A stretch of 64,000 nt of DNA from Pseudocercospora fijiensis CIRAD86 (Eukaryota; Ascomycota; Dothideomycetes; Mycosphaerellales; Mycosphaerellaceae): positions 3,301,402-3,365,401 of the forward strand of contig NW_006921540.1 in the NCBI RefSeq assembly GCF_000340215.1, given 5' to 3'. Numbering within the stretch: the stretch's first letter is position 1; every line of letters begins with the position of its first letter. The position numbers were made by a program, and so were the translations under genes. Positions 1 to 11,540 of this stretch are shown piece after piece. The notes under the pieces were generated by a model. The model ran no database searches. It saw only the letters and a program-made list of their open reading frames with translations, and was not told the origin of the DNA.

Positions 1-19
1 TATCGTATTGTCGCTATTT

Positions 20-1190
20 TAATAGTATAGAGCCTTTATAGGTATTATTGATGATACCTAAGAAGTCGAAGAAACAGCTACTAAAGAAGCCTAAGAGGCG
101 TAATAGCTATAGTACTAGAATGCCCGTAGATACTATCTCTAAAGCGGCCTAGCTCTTTAGAGGTAATTTCACTATAAAACAGATCTATAAGAAGACTAGA
201 GTCGCTATATTAACGTTATATTAATACTAGATAGCGCGTAAATATAGACCTCTTCGACGAGTATTACTATCCGGTTCGAGGTAAGGCGGGTACGCCGAGG
301 GCTCTAACGCCTAAAATGCGAGAGGTAAGCGATTAGGGTAGATTTTAAGCTATACTAACTACTATAGTAGTTAGAAGAATATCTAGGAGACCGATCGGAA
401 GCGTACCTTAAAGAGATATATCTCGAGTTATTTAACTACTTTAGCGTTTAAGTTTACCCTTCTATAGTCTACCGCACCCTTACTAGCGTTATAGGCTAGT
501 CTCGAAAGCAGTCGCGCAAAGTAGCTACTAAAAGGAATACAAGGAATAGGGCGGTTTAGAGTAAGAAGATTAAGAGTTAGCCTATCGAGAAGTTAGTACT
601 TTTAGATAAAACAGCCTCGAATAAGAAGATAGCGTATAGGAAATATAGATAGTCGCTAGAGGGTATAGATTGCTACGATATATAGTATACGTAACGATAG
701 AAGCGCCTATCTGTCTTGCTAGCCCTTACTATTAATAGATACCTGCCTTATACTCTCTACGTAGAAGGCGGTATTAATTAAGTTACCTTCGACGACTAGC
801 TCGAGATATAGGTTTTGCCGCTTCTTAAAGGCCTTAAGATAATCTTTGTTATAGATAACTGTTTAATCTACTATAGCGACAAAGTCGAGAGTATTATTAC
901 GTTAGTAGGCTATAGACTCGAATACTTGCCGCTATATTCGCTAGATTTGAATCCGATAGAATAGACCTTTAATATCCTTAAAATATAGATAAAAAAGAAC
1001 AAAAGTCGTATAAATAAGTACGCTAACTTTGCCGACTTCTTATACTAGGTATTAGACTATATTATAGGCGTAGATATAAGGAAACTATTCAAATATAGCG
1101 GATACGACGTTAATAGATTATAGCTAGATAATATAATACACGGCTTTAATACTCTGCTAGTATAGTACTATAATATATAGATATTATACT
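20..1190 (+). mobile_element. Tc1/mariner-type transposase relic, copy A
   Basis: Reading through RIP stops, the plus strand encodes a DDE transposase. The first catalytic Asp lies in a L-L-D-K-T-A context near 605. The second is in the motif I-D-N-C-L-I-Y-Y-S near 854. The third position is in L-D-L-N-P-I-E near 943-961, followed by a stop where Gln is expected (CAG to TAG) and then T-F-N-I-L-K. These are the standard Tc1/mariner signatures (IDN..., PDLNPIE...). The reading continues to about 1,140. It is the same family as the relic at 51.6-52.8 kb. I could not define terminal inverted repeats, and the 5' end may lie outside the window. Confidence 0.8.
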
Positions 1191-1459
1191 ATAAAAATTA
1201 GCAAGCTCCTTCTTAGTATATATCTAAAGCTCCGTATAAAGTTTTATATATATCTATCGCGATATAGTAGTATAAGACTATAGGAGAGGCTTCTAATAGT
1301 ATAGCGGGTACTCCCGCTTTTTATATAAAGCAAATTGCGGAGGTTTCGGAAGAACTTCTCGAAGCAAATAACGACAATTATAGTATACCTAGCGGAGAGA
1401 TAACTAAGTAAACAAGTTATTAGTTTGCTAAGAAACTACTAGTTAATCTCGATATATAA

Positions 1460-3130
1460 GTACGCCCGCTACTCCGTTATAAATATTATTATTATTAGCT
1501 ATTGCTATTAGCAGTTTCTCTCGGCTAACTTCTGCTTCTAAAAGCGCTTTAAGCTATCTCTTATAGACCTATAGTCGCCTTTAAAGAAGCCTAACTCCTT
1601 CTAAGTCTTTATCGATAGTATATAGATCTAATTATAATTATATCGCTCCTTTATAAAGTAATCTTCTATCTTTATAAGCTATTCCTTATCTTCTTCCTTA
1701 AGCTACTCTAGCTACTTTGCTACCTACTTAAAGAACTATCTAAGAAGACTTCTTAGCGGTATTCCGAGTATAGTAGCAATCCTTATAGGAGCTAGAGATT
1801 CTTGCTAAGAATAAGAACTTGCTTCTTCGATAATAGTAGTAGCAGTTAGCTTATTAGCAAAGCTAGTAGCTAGGCTAAAGGCGGTCTCGAGAAGCTTTTA
1901 GTAATTAATAGCGGCCTATTAGAAGGAAGCTAGTATAGAGCGAGAACGATAAAGAGTCTAATCTAGCGGCTAGAGTATTATAGGCTCCTTCTTCTTATAT
2001 TTCTTTATATTCTCGTTATATATCTTTATCTAATTAAAAGCGGCCTTTAATAGGGTCTTAGAGTTAACGCCTAGCTATCTACTATTCTAAGCTAAAGACT
2101 ATAAGCTAAAGGAGGCATTCGAGAGCTATAAATAATGCCTAGGGATATTTGGAAGATTAGGAGGAAGATAGCACTATTTACTTTTATTATTATAGCCGCT
2201 AAGAGTGTATATATTGTCCGCTTTAATCTTATAGGCTCGATTACCGAAGTTACGACGTTTAGTAATAAACGCCTCTCTTTCGATAAGCTATTAATCGTTA
2301 GGCTTTAGTTTGCTAACCTTCGGAGTAGCGGTAGGTATATCCTTTATAGTAGTAAGGAACTCTATATCTACGCGGATCTTGTCCTTGCCTTTACGATAAT
2401 ATTTAAGTCCCTCCGAGAGCGCTTTTATATAGTCTTAGACTATATAGAAGAGTTAGTACTTAACTAGAAATCGAGGCGCGGGATTAGCCGTATACCTATC
2501 TCGAAGTCTTATCTAAACTCGTCTTTTATCGTAACCTTCGCTACTATAATAATAATAAAGCTACGACCGACGAAGAGGCCTTCTTTCCTCGTAGTATCGA
2601 TAGCCTAGCGATAGGCCTTATCGCTATAGTAAGCGCTCTAGCTAGTACGGTCGAAATTCTTTACTAAGATAATATTCTTGCTAGTAAGAAGCTTCTAGGT
2701 CTATTTATATAAGAAGCCGTTACGCAAGTCGGCTAAGGCAGTCTTAATATCGTCCTTATCTATCTAAGCTCTATTAACTAGTCGCTACAGTATAGGCGTA
2801 GGCGTAGGCGCTATATTACTAAGTCGCGTTAACTCGCCTTCTTTAACTTAATTACCTATATTAACTTCTATAGCTATCGAGGCGTCCTTATTATCCTTTT
2901 ACTACTACGCGAACCGCCGGTACGTATTAGTATTATTTGCTAGCGAATTTATTAACTCTTAAAGCGCCTACGCTACTATCTTCTTCTTCGCGCCCTTCTT
3001 TACGTTTCTATCTTTCTTCGGCGACTCGCGTCTTATAATAGCTTCTTTATACGCTAGCAACTCCTTCGATACTAGTTTCTACGATTAAGTCTTACGCGGC
3101 GGTACTGTTTACTAGACTAGCGGCATCTCG
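1460..3130 (-). pseudogene. Degraded companion ORF of the Tc1-type element
   Basis: On the minus strand a long reading frame interrupted only by RIP-type stops runs through this stretch. It is rich in Lys/Glu, with coiled-coil-like stretches near its C-terminal end (about 1,490-1,760, e.g. K-I-E-D-Y-F-I-K-E) and a basic N-terminal part near 2,900-3,050. I do not recognise the family. The C-terminal part is recognisably homologous in DNA and in translation to 53,100-53,500, which lies in the same relative position and orientation behind the other Tc1 relic. It may be an accessory gene of the element or a separate nested element. Confidence 0.5.
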
Positions 3131-3290
3131 AAATACTACTTTAAGAGGTAACTAGTAGTATAGATATATATAGCACTTGCTAACTCGGGCGGTAACTAGA
3201 TAATAATAGACATTCTAGCTTCTAGTAGTATAAGGATACTATTTAAAGTCTATAGGAGCAAAAGAGGAGCATTATACCTAGCAAACTGTA

Positions 3291-3677
3291 TAGATAGCTG
3301 CTGCGGAGCCGCTATTCTTGGCATTCTCACGTATTCTGCAAAACCTAGTACAAGCACTAAGCCATAATAGAATCACACGAGGCTGCCTCACTTCTCAGAG
3401 CAGCCTCGTAGCCTGTGTTGCGACAATACCTTTGAGCAATCTAGTCTGGTACCCAAGATCCATCTTTCTCGAAGCGAGCGCTCTCTTAGAGATGACGCCA
3501 AGAAATGATAGCCAAATCAAACTGTTCTATGCTCGCACTGCCGTCCAGCCAATGTGCACTGATTGTAAAACACTGCTTCACAAAAGCACAATCGGCTTTG
3601 CTCGCTACCAAACCACTTAAATAGATCCTTCCACTGAATCCCTGTTACGTTGCGTGTTCAAAATGCACGCCTGAGCG
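3291..3677. other. Transition from RIPped to normal DNA
   Basis: Normal base composition returns here. A 100-codon open frame on the plus strand (3,318-3,620) has no recognisable motif and no supporting splice structure, so I do not call it a gene. The segment otherwise holds the 3' flank of the receptor gene. Confidence 0.6.
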
Positions 3678-4981
3678 TCAAGACGGCCTTCGCTCAGCCT
3701 TGGTGACGCTGTCATCATCGTGTACGGCTTCAAGCCATGCCTTCTCGCAATCTTGATCGGACCTCTCGCCAGAAGACTCCATCTCGTTCCGGGCTAATCC
3801 CAGACCCACTGTCGTTTCTTGCGAGATATGTCCAGACTTCGCAGCGGGCTTATCTATGCTCCCGCTATCTCTCGTCATCGTATCCCTGGAGACGCTCTCG
3901 GCTCGTGGAGTCGTTTGATCAATGGGAAACGCAACATCGATGTCCAGAGAGGGCAAAGCCTGGGTCACATTTCCATGCATTGCGTATCGTTGATGCAGTC
4001 CCGGGAAGCGTTTGGCCAAGAATGCATGGTACGTCGGCAGACAGCCGGCTATGATGGCGACCAACGTCTCGATGCTGGAATAGATAGAGGCCTGAGGATC
4101 TTCCCAAGTGTCGTCATGGTTGTGAGTTACAACATAGAGGCTGTAAAGACGGATGAGGCTGATCAAGCATACAGATCCTCCGAGAGCAAAGACGGCCATC
4201 AGCATTTGTTTCTGCCTTTTCGGTAAATGCAGAGTGTTTACGACTGGAAGCGGCAGAAGCGCGACGGCGATATCTGTTGCTATGCTGAAGGTGGTGTTGA
4301 AGAACCTGACCAACGCACGTCAATTGGCAATTGGTCGCAAGCGGTGACGAATTTGGAACTTACCATATTGGATTTGTAGGGAGACAATGTCCTGATCTTT
4401 CCGGATGCCAGAAATATGAGATTGGCTTACACAAGAACAGCGTCACGAAGCAGGTCGTGATTGTGTACCCTGTCACGACAAGCCCAAGAAACGATGCGAC
4501 AAAGCGAAACGTCCGGATCGATTCGAATACTCGGACGCACTGAGCAATCTGCAGAACGTATCAAAGATTCTCAGCATCGAGATCTTTGAAATCGTAACAC
4601 GATACTCACGATGGACAATTTTGCCAGACCGATCCCAATCTGGTAAAAGTACACGCTCAGCCAGAAACAGAGCAACCTATTCGACTTCTGCTCTGTGTTT
4701 AGGCTCGCTGAATGTTTTCCGAAGCCAAAATGTGCTCCATAGCATCAGCACTTGTCATATTGCTTGTGTGTCGGAAAGAACTCACTCTCTACAGCGATGA
4801 CTGCTGTGAAGATGCACGTGAAGAAGATGGCCAGCGCCATGAGTATATCGTCCCACCATATTCTCCTGACGATCTTGAGGCGGGTGTAAAGTCTCACAGC
4901 CACTGCAAAAATGGCGAATATTGTTGCCGTAAATACAACGGCGTATATAGCTGCCGGTGAAGCATGGCCACTGACTGTCAT
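3678..4981 (-). CDS. Rhodopsin-domain integral membrane protein (PTH11-like)
   Basis: Four exons are read by splice signals: 4981-4786, 4734-4610, 4548-4364 and 4305-3678. Introns are 51, 61 and 58 nt with GTGAGT/GTAAGT donors, giving a 377-aa protein in frame throughout. The product has seven predicted hydrophobic segments. It shows the fungal rhodopsin-domain landmarks: W-W-D-D-I after the first loop, H-F-G-F-G-K-H in the extracellular loop, Y-Q-I-G-I-G-L-A-K-L-S-I, and a cytosolic Ser/Thr-rich tail of about 130 residues. Family knowledge: these plasma-membrane proteins are the fungal rhodopsin/PTH11-like GPCR-type group, expanded in plant-associated ascomycetes; ligands are mostly unknown. 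The extracellular CFEM module of true PTH11 is absent. The start Met at 4981 is inferred; an upstream exon is possible. Confidence 0.85.
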
Positions 4982-6005
4982 ATCTTAGTTGGATCTGGCT
5001 GTTTCAACGCTGGCTTCTTTGTGAACAAGTACGTCAAAAAACGGCCACGGAGTGCAGAGCGGTTCGAGGTTTATGGGCTGTACGTCTATTAATGGCATTG
5101 GCATATTATGTCCAAAAGAGGAGTGACGTTCTTCATGATAGCTAGAGCAGTGACTCTATTTGTCGACAGGTCTCGGGTGAACCGCGAGAGTTACAGTATG
5201 ATTAAACTTTGTCGGGGGCAAGACACTGAAAGGCATGGCGACATTGGGCGAGACTTGGCGAGCAAGGACCGGACAAGCTCCAGCTTGCGATGTGATTCGT
5301 CTAGCACTGTGCGTTGTTGAGTCTTCAAAACGGTACTTGCTGCATCTCACAGTATTTGAAGCTGTAATTCCCCGCACGAGTATTGTCGTTTGATGATGTA
5401 CACGCAGAGCCGATGAGATTCCGGCAAAGCTAGGCAGGTATCTCACCGGCCATTGCCGTGACCGGCGTGGGTGCTCGGGCTCTCGAGCTTTCCATCGATC
5501 CCGCACCCATCGTTGCCGAACCTGAATCCGGGCCCGTAAGCGAACTTAAGTAGCTGTGACCGGCTTCGGCTTTGTTTTGAGGAAAGCTCATGATGTCGAG
5601 TTATCCAGAGTCAGGGAGGATAGCTTCCAAGTTCCAACACGTCTCCGAGGTCTGAGGTCCAGGGAGCCCTGGAAGCTCAAATCAATATGGGTACAGAAGA
5701 TCGGTTCGGTTTTCGCTTGTGGAGTGGGACATGCTCTGTTAGCATAGGAGCAGAATAGAATACGTTCAGGGTGTAGTGAGGTAGGTAGATAGAATAGAGT
5801 GAGGATGCAATCTTGGTGAGCCCGAGGAGCGCTTGATTGGCCCCCTACGCGAGGTGGTCTGAGCGTCCCCTGAGACTAGCTGAGGGTGAAGCTGCAGGGA
5901 ACCTCGAACCAGGACGGACCTAATTCCGCCCAAAGCTTCATCACAACTTCGCGAAGAAACATTTCACATGCAAATCACCTTCTCGCTACGTAACGCCTTA
6001 AAACC
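4982..6005. other. Divergent intergenic region
   Basis: This kilobase separates the minus-strand receptor gene from plus-strand CTNNBL1, so it must hold both promoters. Only short unsupported frames occur. No tRNA, repeat or conserved motif was recognised. The last 60 bases before the CTNNBL1 ATG are pyrimidine/A-rich, as in a fungal 5' leader. Confidence 0.6.
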
Positions 6006-7742
6006 ATGACATCCGTCGACGAGCTCTTCAAGAAGCCCAATCTTCCCCTTGGCTCCAACAAGCGCAAATTCGAAGAGCCGAACGCCCAAGAAGTCTACAA
6101 AGCGAGCAAACTCTCCGACGGTTCATCACCGCATGGAAATGGCGCTTCAGTAGAAGACGCAGAGGACGATGATGACCTCGAAGCTGGACCTGAACTCCCT
6201 CCCGAAGACGACGATGGTGACGACGAAGATGGAAGATTCTTTGGCAGCGGAGTGACCCGCGATGCAGCAGAAGCTCTCGACTACATCAATGAACAAGATG
6301 GAGAAACCTATACGGAGGAGAAGATCGACTCTGCATGGCTAAGGCGACTAGCGAACACGTTTGAGAAGAAGGTCAGCAAGAATGCGGAATTGCGGGCAAA
6401 ATTTGAGACGGATCCGGCGAAATTCATGGGGAGCGAAGCAGACTTGGACGCTGAGATCAAGAGCTGGAGTTTGTTGGGTGAGCACCCAGAATTGTATCCT
6501 GAATTTGCGGAAAGTGGGAGTGTCGCAAGCTTGGTTGGGTTACTGGCTCACGACAACACGGACATTGCGATAGGAGCGATTGAGATTATCTCTGAGCTGC
6601 TTGACGAGGATGTTGAAGCTGAGCAAGAGCAGTGGGATGTGTTAGTGTCCGCATTGCTCGATGCTGATCTTATGGATCTGCTCATGAGTAATCTTGGACG
6701 CCTTAACGAAAAAATTGAAAGTGATCGGAGTGGTGTTTATCACAGTCTTTCTGTGATGGAGAGTCTGGCAGGACAGCAGACGATCGCAGAGAAGATTGGC
6801 ACGGAAAAGGTTTTGATGTGGCTGTGCAATCGAATCAAATCGGCCGAGAAGCCCGTCGGCCAGAATAAACAGTACGCGGCGGAGGTGCTGCAGGTTCTGC
6901 TTCAGTCATCATCCCTGCTACGAAAACGGCTAGCTATCGATATTGATGGTATTGACCTCTTCCTCCAATTGCTGGCAGCATATCGGAAACGGGATCCACA
7001 GAAAGATAGCTCGGAAGAAGAGTATGTCGAAAATCTCTTTGATGCGCTTACGTGCGTTGTGGACGAAGCAGAGGGCAAGACAAAGTTCGTCGAAGCCGAA
7101 GGCGTCGAGCTAATGCTCATAATGCTCAAGGAAGGCACAAAAACCATATCGCAACGAGGGCTTCGAGTGCTGGACCATGCAACAAATGGCCAAGGACTCG
7201 CATCTTCCCAGGTGTGCGAGAAGATCGTTGAAGCCGCAGGACTGAAGACAACCTTCAGCATGTTCATGAAGAGCAAAGACCTCGCGAATATCGAGCATCT
7301 ACTCGGCATATTCTCAGCTCTACTTCGACTACTTCCCGGCGAGTCTGCGGCGCGGATCAGGACGCTGGCGAAGTTTACTGAGAAAAAGCACGAGAAGATC
7401 ACAAGATTATTGCAACTGCGCAGCGACTATGCACGGAGAGTCGCTGCTGCAGACAAAGAGATCAGATTGGAGCAAAAAACGCTTTCAGACGACGAAATTG
7501 AGGAACGCGAAGCCGAATTTTTCTCAAGGCGTCTGGATGGTGGACTTTTCTGCTTGCAGATGACTGATGTAACTCTTGCCTGGCTGGTAGCAGAAGACCC
7601 GGAAGTGAGGACGAAAGTCTCAAAAGAACTCGAAGGTGGACTCGCTGTGATCAGAACTTCGTTGGCAGAACAAAAGCAAGGTCTTGAAGGAGGCGACGAA
7701 GATACCGAAGAGATGTTGGATACCTTGATCGGGTTCTTGTAG
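6006..7742 (+). CDS. CTNNBL1: Beta-catenin-like protein 1 (spliceosome-associated ARM protein)
   Basis: The gene is intronless and encodes 578 aa, close to the animal protein (about 563). The N-terminus starts with M-T-S-V-D-E-L-F-K and a basic K-R-K segment, followed by a strongly acidic stretch (residues about 48-78, D/E runs). From about residue 95 on it is all-helical armadillo-type sequence. Conserved stretches include S-W-L-L/S-L-L-G-E-H-P-E-L-Y-P and D-V-E-A-E...W-D-V-L-V. It ends with an acidic tail and L-D-T-L-I-G-F-L. Family knowledge: CTNNBL1 associates with the Prp19/CDC5L complex of the spliceosome in the nucleus. The start is the first ATG of an uninterrupted frame. Nothing looks damaged. 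Confidence 0.92.
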   Translation: MTSVDELFKKPNLPLGSNKRKFEEPNAQEVYKASKLSDGSSPHGNGASVEDAEDDDDLEAGPELPPEDDDGDDEDGRFFGSGVTRDAAEALDYINEQDGETYTEEKIDSAWLRRLANTFEKKVSKNAELRAKFETDPAKFMGSEADLDAEIKSWSLLGEHPELYPEFAESGSVASLVGLLAHDNTDIAIGAIEIISELLDEDVEAEQEQWDVLVSALLDADLMDLLMSNLGRLNEKIESDRSGVYHSLSVMESLAGQQTIAEKIGTEKVLMWLCNRIKSAEKPVGQNKQYAAEVLQVLLQSSSLLRKRLAIDIDGIDLFLQLLAAYRKRDPQKDSSEEEYVENLFDALTCVVDEAEGKTKFVEAEGVELMLIMLKEGTKTISQRGLRVLDHATNGQGLASSQVCEKIVEAAGLKTTFSMFMKSKDLANIEHLLGIFSALLRLLPGESAARIRTLAKFTEKKHEKITRLLQLRSDYARRVAAADKEIRLEQKTLSDDEIEEREAEFFSRRLDGGLFCLQMTDVTLAWLVAEDPEVRTKVSKELEGGLAVIRTSLAEQKQGLEGGDEDTEEMLDTLIGFL

Positions 7743-8360
7743 CAACGGTACACTTCTTCGAAGCTGCATGGTTAGCATCAATGCTCTCGCCAACAAGCGC
7801 GTCGAACAGCTTCTGCTGTAGGTACTCTACATCTGCTCAACTTAAGAAACGCATGCGAAAACTTCACCTCCCTTGCAGCCAATATCACTGAAACCAGCGT
7901 TCTGTCCATCCTATGCAACGCGACTGCCGAATAGATCTTCATCAAGGTCTTTCACAGTCCCGAGTATAGAATGCTAAGGCATTTAGTCCATTCGAACTAG
8001 CACGGCTGCTCGGTGACGGTGACGGTAAAAGCCGATCATTTGGCAATAATCCAGCCCCAATTTTCCATGGTTTTAAACTATAACAACGCGAATTCCAATG
8101 CCTTATGTACATTCACTTCTATACTAAAAAAAGCTTTATATGAGTACTACCCTCTCTTCGTAAATTGTAGAAATACTTTAGAAGAGCTTTAAGTAACTAT
8201 TCATCTTATTCTATACTTTGAAAGAGATAGAAAAAGACTTAAGAAGAAAATAAGATCTGCTAGGGCCGAGATCAACTGAAGTGCGGATCGGTGATAGATT
8301 TGCGGACCATATTCATAATTGTCGCTGACTTCGCGAGCACGCATGAGACTCTGCTGAAGC
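7743..8360. other. Convergent 3' intergenic region with AT-rich patch
   Basis: This separates the 3' ends of CTNNBL1 (+) and the transcription factor (-). Between about 8,085 and 8,250 the DNA is markedly AT-rich, with many TA steps and few CpA, similar to short RIP leakage or a relic. No ORF with support was seen. Confidence 0.5.
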
Positions 8361-10626
8361 TCAATTTTGGAAATACATAGGCGCATTGAAATCGCCCAAG
8401 TCAAGCTCATCCGCCAGCTCCAAAATTTGCTCACTATTAGTCGGAGGCCAAGCACCGAAAAGCACATCCCAAGACGACGGCGTATCGAAATCGAAGCTGC
8501 CGTCCAAGCCAGCGTTCTCACCAACACTGGGCAATTCGCCAGGGTTAATCATGATGCCGTCACCGTGAAGCGCATCCCCGGGCGGAATCGCGAGGTTTGC
8601 TGGAGGCGGCGGAGGAGGGCGTCTGTGCTGGTTGAGCAGCTCTTCCAGGCGCCGCAACTCTGCCATACGGAGTGGCACGACAATGTTGCCTTTCTTCTGC
8701 ATTTTTTGCAACACTCCTTCTGCTAAGCGCTGCCACGCACGATCTGGCACATGTTCAGGCAGAATCGCGTCGAGAACGGATAATAGTAGGGTTGCCGAGA
8801 AGGCGAACTCCAGATGAAAAGGCAAGAAGGTCTCAAGAAGGTCGTTGCCTGCGAATTTGTAAAGCACTGCAAGAATCGACAATGCTGATTCTGCTGAGGT
8901 CTGGAGTAGCGCAGCGATCGGTGACGCCAAGTTCTGGAGATCAGTCGAGGCTGGAGGCAGGGCGAGCAGCAATAACCACGCGATCAGTGGTCTGGTCGCG
9001 AGCACGATGCAGTGGTGGTAGGAGAGAGTCACATGAGAGAAGACTTGCGGGAAGTCTGTCGGCGTCTCCTTCGAAAAGTTGGGCATGACAGCTTCCAGCT
9101 CCTGCGACACTTCTGCAAGAGCGTGCAAGATGATAGTCGTGTTCTTGACATAGTCACCGCCCAAGCCTTCGCCGCTGACATGATATACTGTCGTACAAGT
9201 CTTGGCAACCAGCTTTGATAGACTGATCTGCAGGGTGAGTGCCGTGGCATACAGCGATTTGTCCTTTACCGACGGCATCTCTGCGGATACCTGCTCGTCC
9301 GAGATGGAATTGGAGCAGCCCATCAGAGCAGAGAAGTACCTGTCCAGGTTGTAGACATTCCACCATAGTAAGTTTGCTCTGGCAGACTTCTGCCTCCCGA
9401 CCAACGCATCAGGCATGTCGTGGTGTATTCCTTCTACTCCGCATAGTCGAACAGCCTGGCCAATATACTGATACGCTATGATTCGCATATCAATCGACTG
9501 GAAATACAATGCCACGAGAGCGAGGACCTCGATTGCAAGAAGCTCTTCCTGGTGCATTTCGAACGGGCCTGGGAGCAGAGACATGGCACGAGCCGCGAAC
9601 TCATGACCTTTCGGTGCATTCGACCCATCCGATTCTCCGAGGAAAGCTTTGCCAAAGGCGAGGAACAAGAGATACTCTACGAACCATAGGCGATGCTGTT
9701 GCACGGTATTCCAAGGATCTTCTTGGAATGCCCGCCAGTTCTGCAAGAAGCTTTGCTCATCAACCATGGAGAATAAGTCGCCTAGCTGGAACTTGACAGT
9801 CGAGTATATGTACTCCACGTAATTCTTGGGAGGCAGACCTTGAAGATCTGAACGTTCTATGGTAGGCTTGGCAGCCCATTTCAGGTGGAATGCTGCTCCA
9901 TCCATGAAAAATGGAGACAACGTCGCTTCTTGTTGCGGCTCATACTGCTCAAGCAGAAATGTGAGGCGCCTAGTGAATGCCCATGTCGAAGTTGGTCCCA
10001 GGAAACGATGCCTACCAGTGTGATCCTTGAGGAATTGTGTCTCGATCAGTGGATTTCGTGGGGTCCACGGGCCGACTGTGGCTGCCTTTGCAGTTTCGAC
10101 ATCTGGTATTCTGCTTATCGTGGGAGACAAAGCTGACTTGGTCGGAGTCGTTGAGTGAGCCCCGGCCTCTCGCTGAGCGGGCTGTCGATCGCCAGACCCA
10201 AAGCTATGGTGACGAGGTGTCGGAGCCGTGGCCGGTCGTGAGTGGACATTGCTTGGCGGTGATTGTAGCTGAAACGATGGAGACCTCGTTGCTGCAGTAG
10301 CCGCTGCTTGCCTTTCCAACTCGGCTAGATAGCTACAGAAGGAGAGTCAGTCACGTGTAGGCTATCGGGGTTTTGCTGAAGACTGACCTTTCTGGCACTG
10401 ATATATGCGGCTCGTCGGAAGGAAAGGTGCAGTTGTCACGTCGTCGCACGCATCGCGTACACGGATGCTCGCCTGAGCATCGGACCTTCCCAGCACGGCA
10501 TTGCTGGCAACTGAGAGCGTTAGCAGACGCGCGAGAAAAGCTCTGCCACTGTTCGGCGACTCACGCTCTTGGTGTCCTGCGTGGAACGCGCAGCTTCCGC
10601 ACATTGTTAGGCGCAGCAGTGGCCAT
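8361..10626 (-). CDS. Zn2Cys6 fungal transcription factor
   Basis: Three exons: 10626-10565, 10510-10388 and 10332-8361. Introns are 54 nt (GTGAGT, GCTAAC branch, CTCAG) and 55 nt (GTCAGT, TGTAG). The protein is 718 aa. The first two exons restore a complete zinc cluster spanning residues about 21-48: C-Q-Q-C-R-A-G-K-V-R-C, then C-T-R-C and R-R-D-N-C-T-F, i.e. the six cysteines in CX2CX6C...CX2CX6C spacing. A short linker containing Y-L-A-E-L-E-R follows. The middle (about 240-480) is the fungal-specific transcription factor domain (e.g. L-L-W-W-N-V-Y-N-L-D-R-Y-F). The tail has a poly-Pro run and an acidic end. Family knowledge: a nuclear DNA-binding regulator; the target pathway cannot be told from sequence. 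Starting at 10319 instead would lose the DNA-binding domain. Confidence 0.88.
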
Positions 10627-11540
10627 CAAATCTTCCACCTACCTCTACTCAAAATTTGCCGGGCCCATATGACAATACCTCTCCCGGTCAGTGAGCTTGT
10701 CTTTGAGAGCCCGCGAGAGGCGTGAGCGCGCAGATCCAGTGTTTTCAGAGCTCGTTCGCCATGTGAGATCGATATTGCCAATGCCCACTAGCAGACCTCA
10801 TCAAGCGGATTTTTCAAGTCGGCAGGGAGAGCAGTCCGAATCTCACAATGTTCGAGCATATGGCAGAGACTAAGCCAAGTCTTCTGCTTGTGGTTGAAAG
10901 TGGATACACAGGTCACGTGCAAAAGCTGACTTTTCGCTCTCGGATTGGTCGCCACTTCTTCGCGACGTCTCTCTCCATCCCCATCTTGACTTCCTTTCTT
11001 ACACCACTCAATGCCACGCCAGCGCCTGTCAACAAACACTCTGTCCTATCAGCTTCTGTGGGCCTTGGTATGATTTTGGAATCCCGGCAGTGCCTTCACG
11101 CTCACATGAAACTCGGACCACGCGAAAGCACATCATACAAGGTGCGAAAGCTGAATAGCTCTCATTTATACAGTACAGTGCTGGCATGCATCTGCATTGC
11201 CTTGTGCAACAGACGATCAGGCTCAGCCGCAATTCCAACCTGCACCTGCGGCCATGAGCTGAGACGCCGCTGAATATGACTGAATGTAGCCATGCCAACC
11301 CTCTTCATGAAGTTAATTTTTGATGTTCTTACTGGCTTCCTACTTTGCGCGCGAGAAAGTTCCCAAGCCTGAGCTAAAGCAGCTATGTGCTCGTCGAGTA
11401 TACGCGTAGCAAGGGATCCGATGGCCTGGAGTCTTGTATGCAATGCGCAGCCCCGAATTTCTTCTCCCTTCGCACGGGGCTTTCACGTGTGCTATCCGCA
11501 CTTCCTTGCCCTCTTCACAATGGTCACAATTGTCACTGAA
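10627..11540. other. Intergenic region, transcription factor promoter
   Basis: Contains the promoter of the zinc-cluster gene and the 3' flank of the kinase gene. A CACGTG-type hexamer occurs in the context GGTCACGTGC at about 10,913. Several open frames of 60-140 codons overlap each other on both strands without motifs and are treated as chance. Confidence 0.5.

Larger units (their letters stand above)
1..3290. repeat. Left RIP-degraded repeat block
   Basis: CpA and TpG are nearly absent, TpA is very frequent, and every frame is full of TAG/TAA stops where glutamine or tryptophan would be expected. This is the footprint of repeat-induced point mutation, in which C in CpA becomes T on either strand. 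Normal dinucleotide use resumes at about 3,250-3,310. The block contains a Tc1/mariner-type transposase relic on the plus strand and a second degraded ORF on the minus strand, both listed separately. Confidence 0.9.

Noticed and set aside
3318..3620. 100-codon plus-strand open frame at the repeat border
   Set aside because: No motif, no splice support and atypical composition; probably chance.
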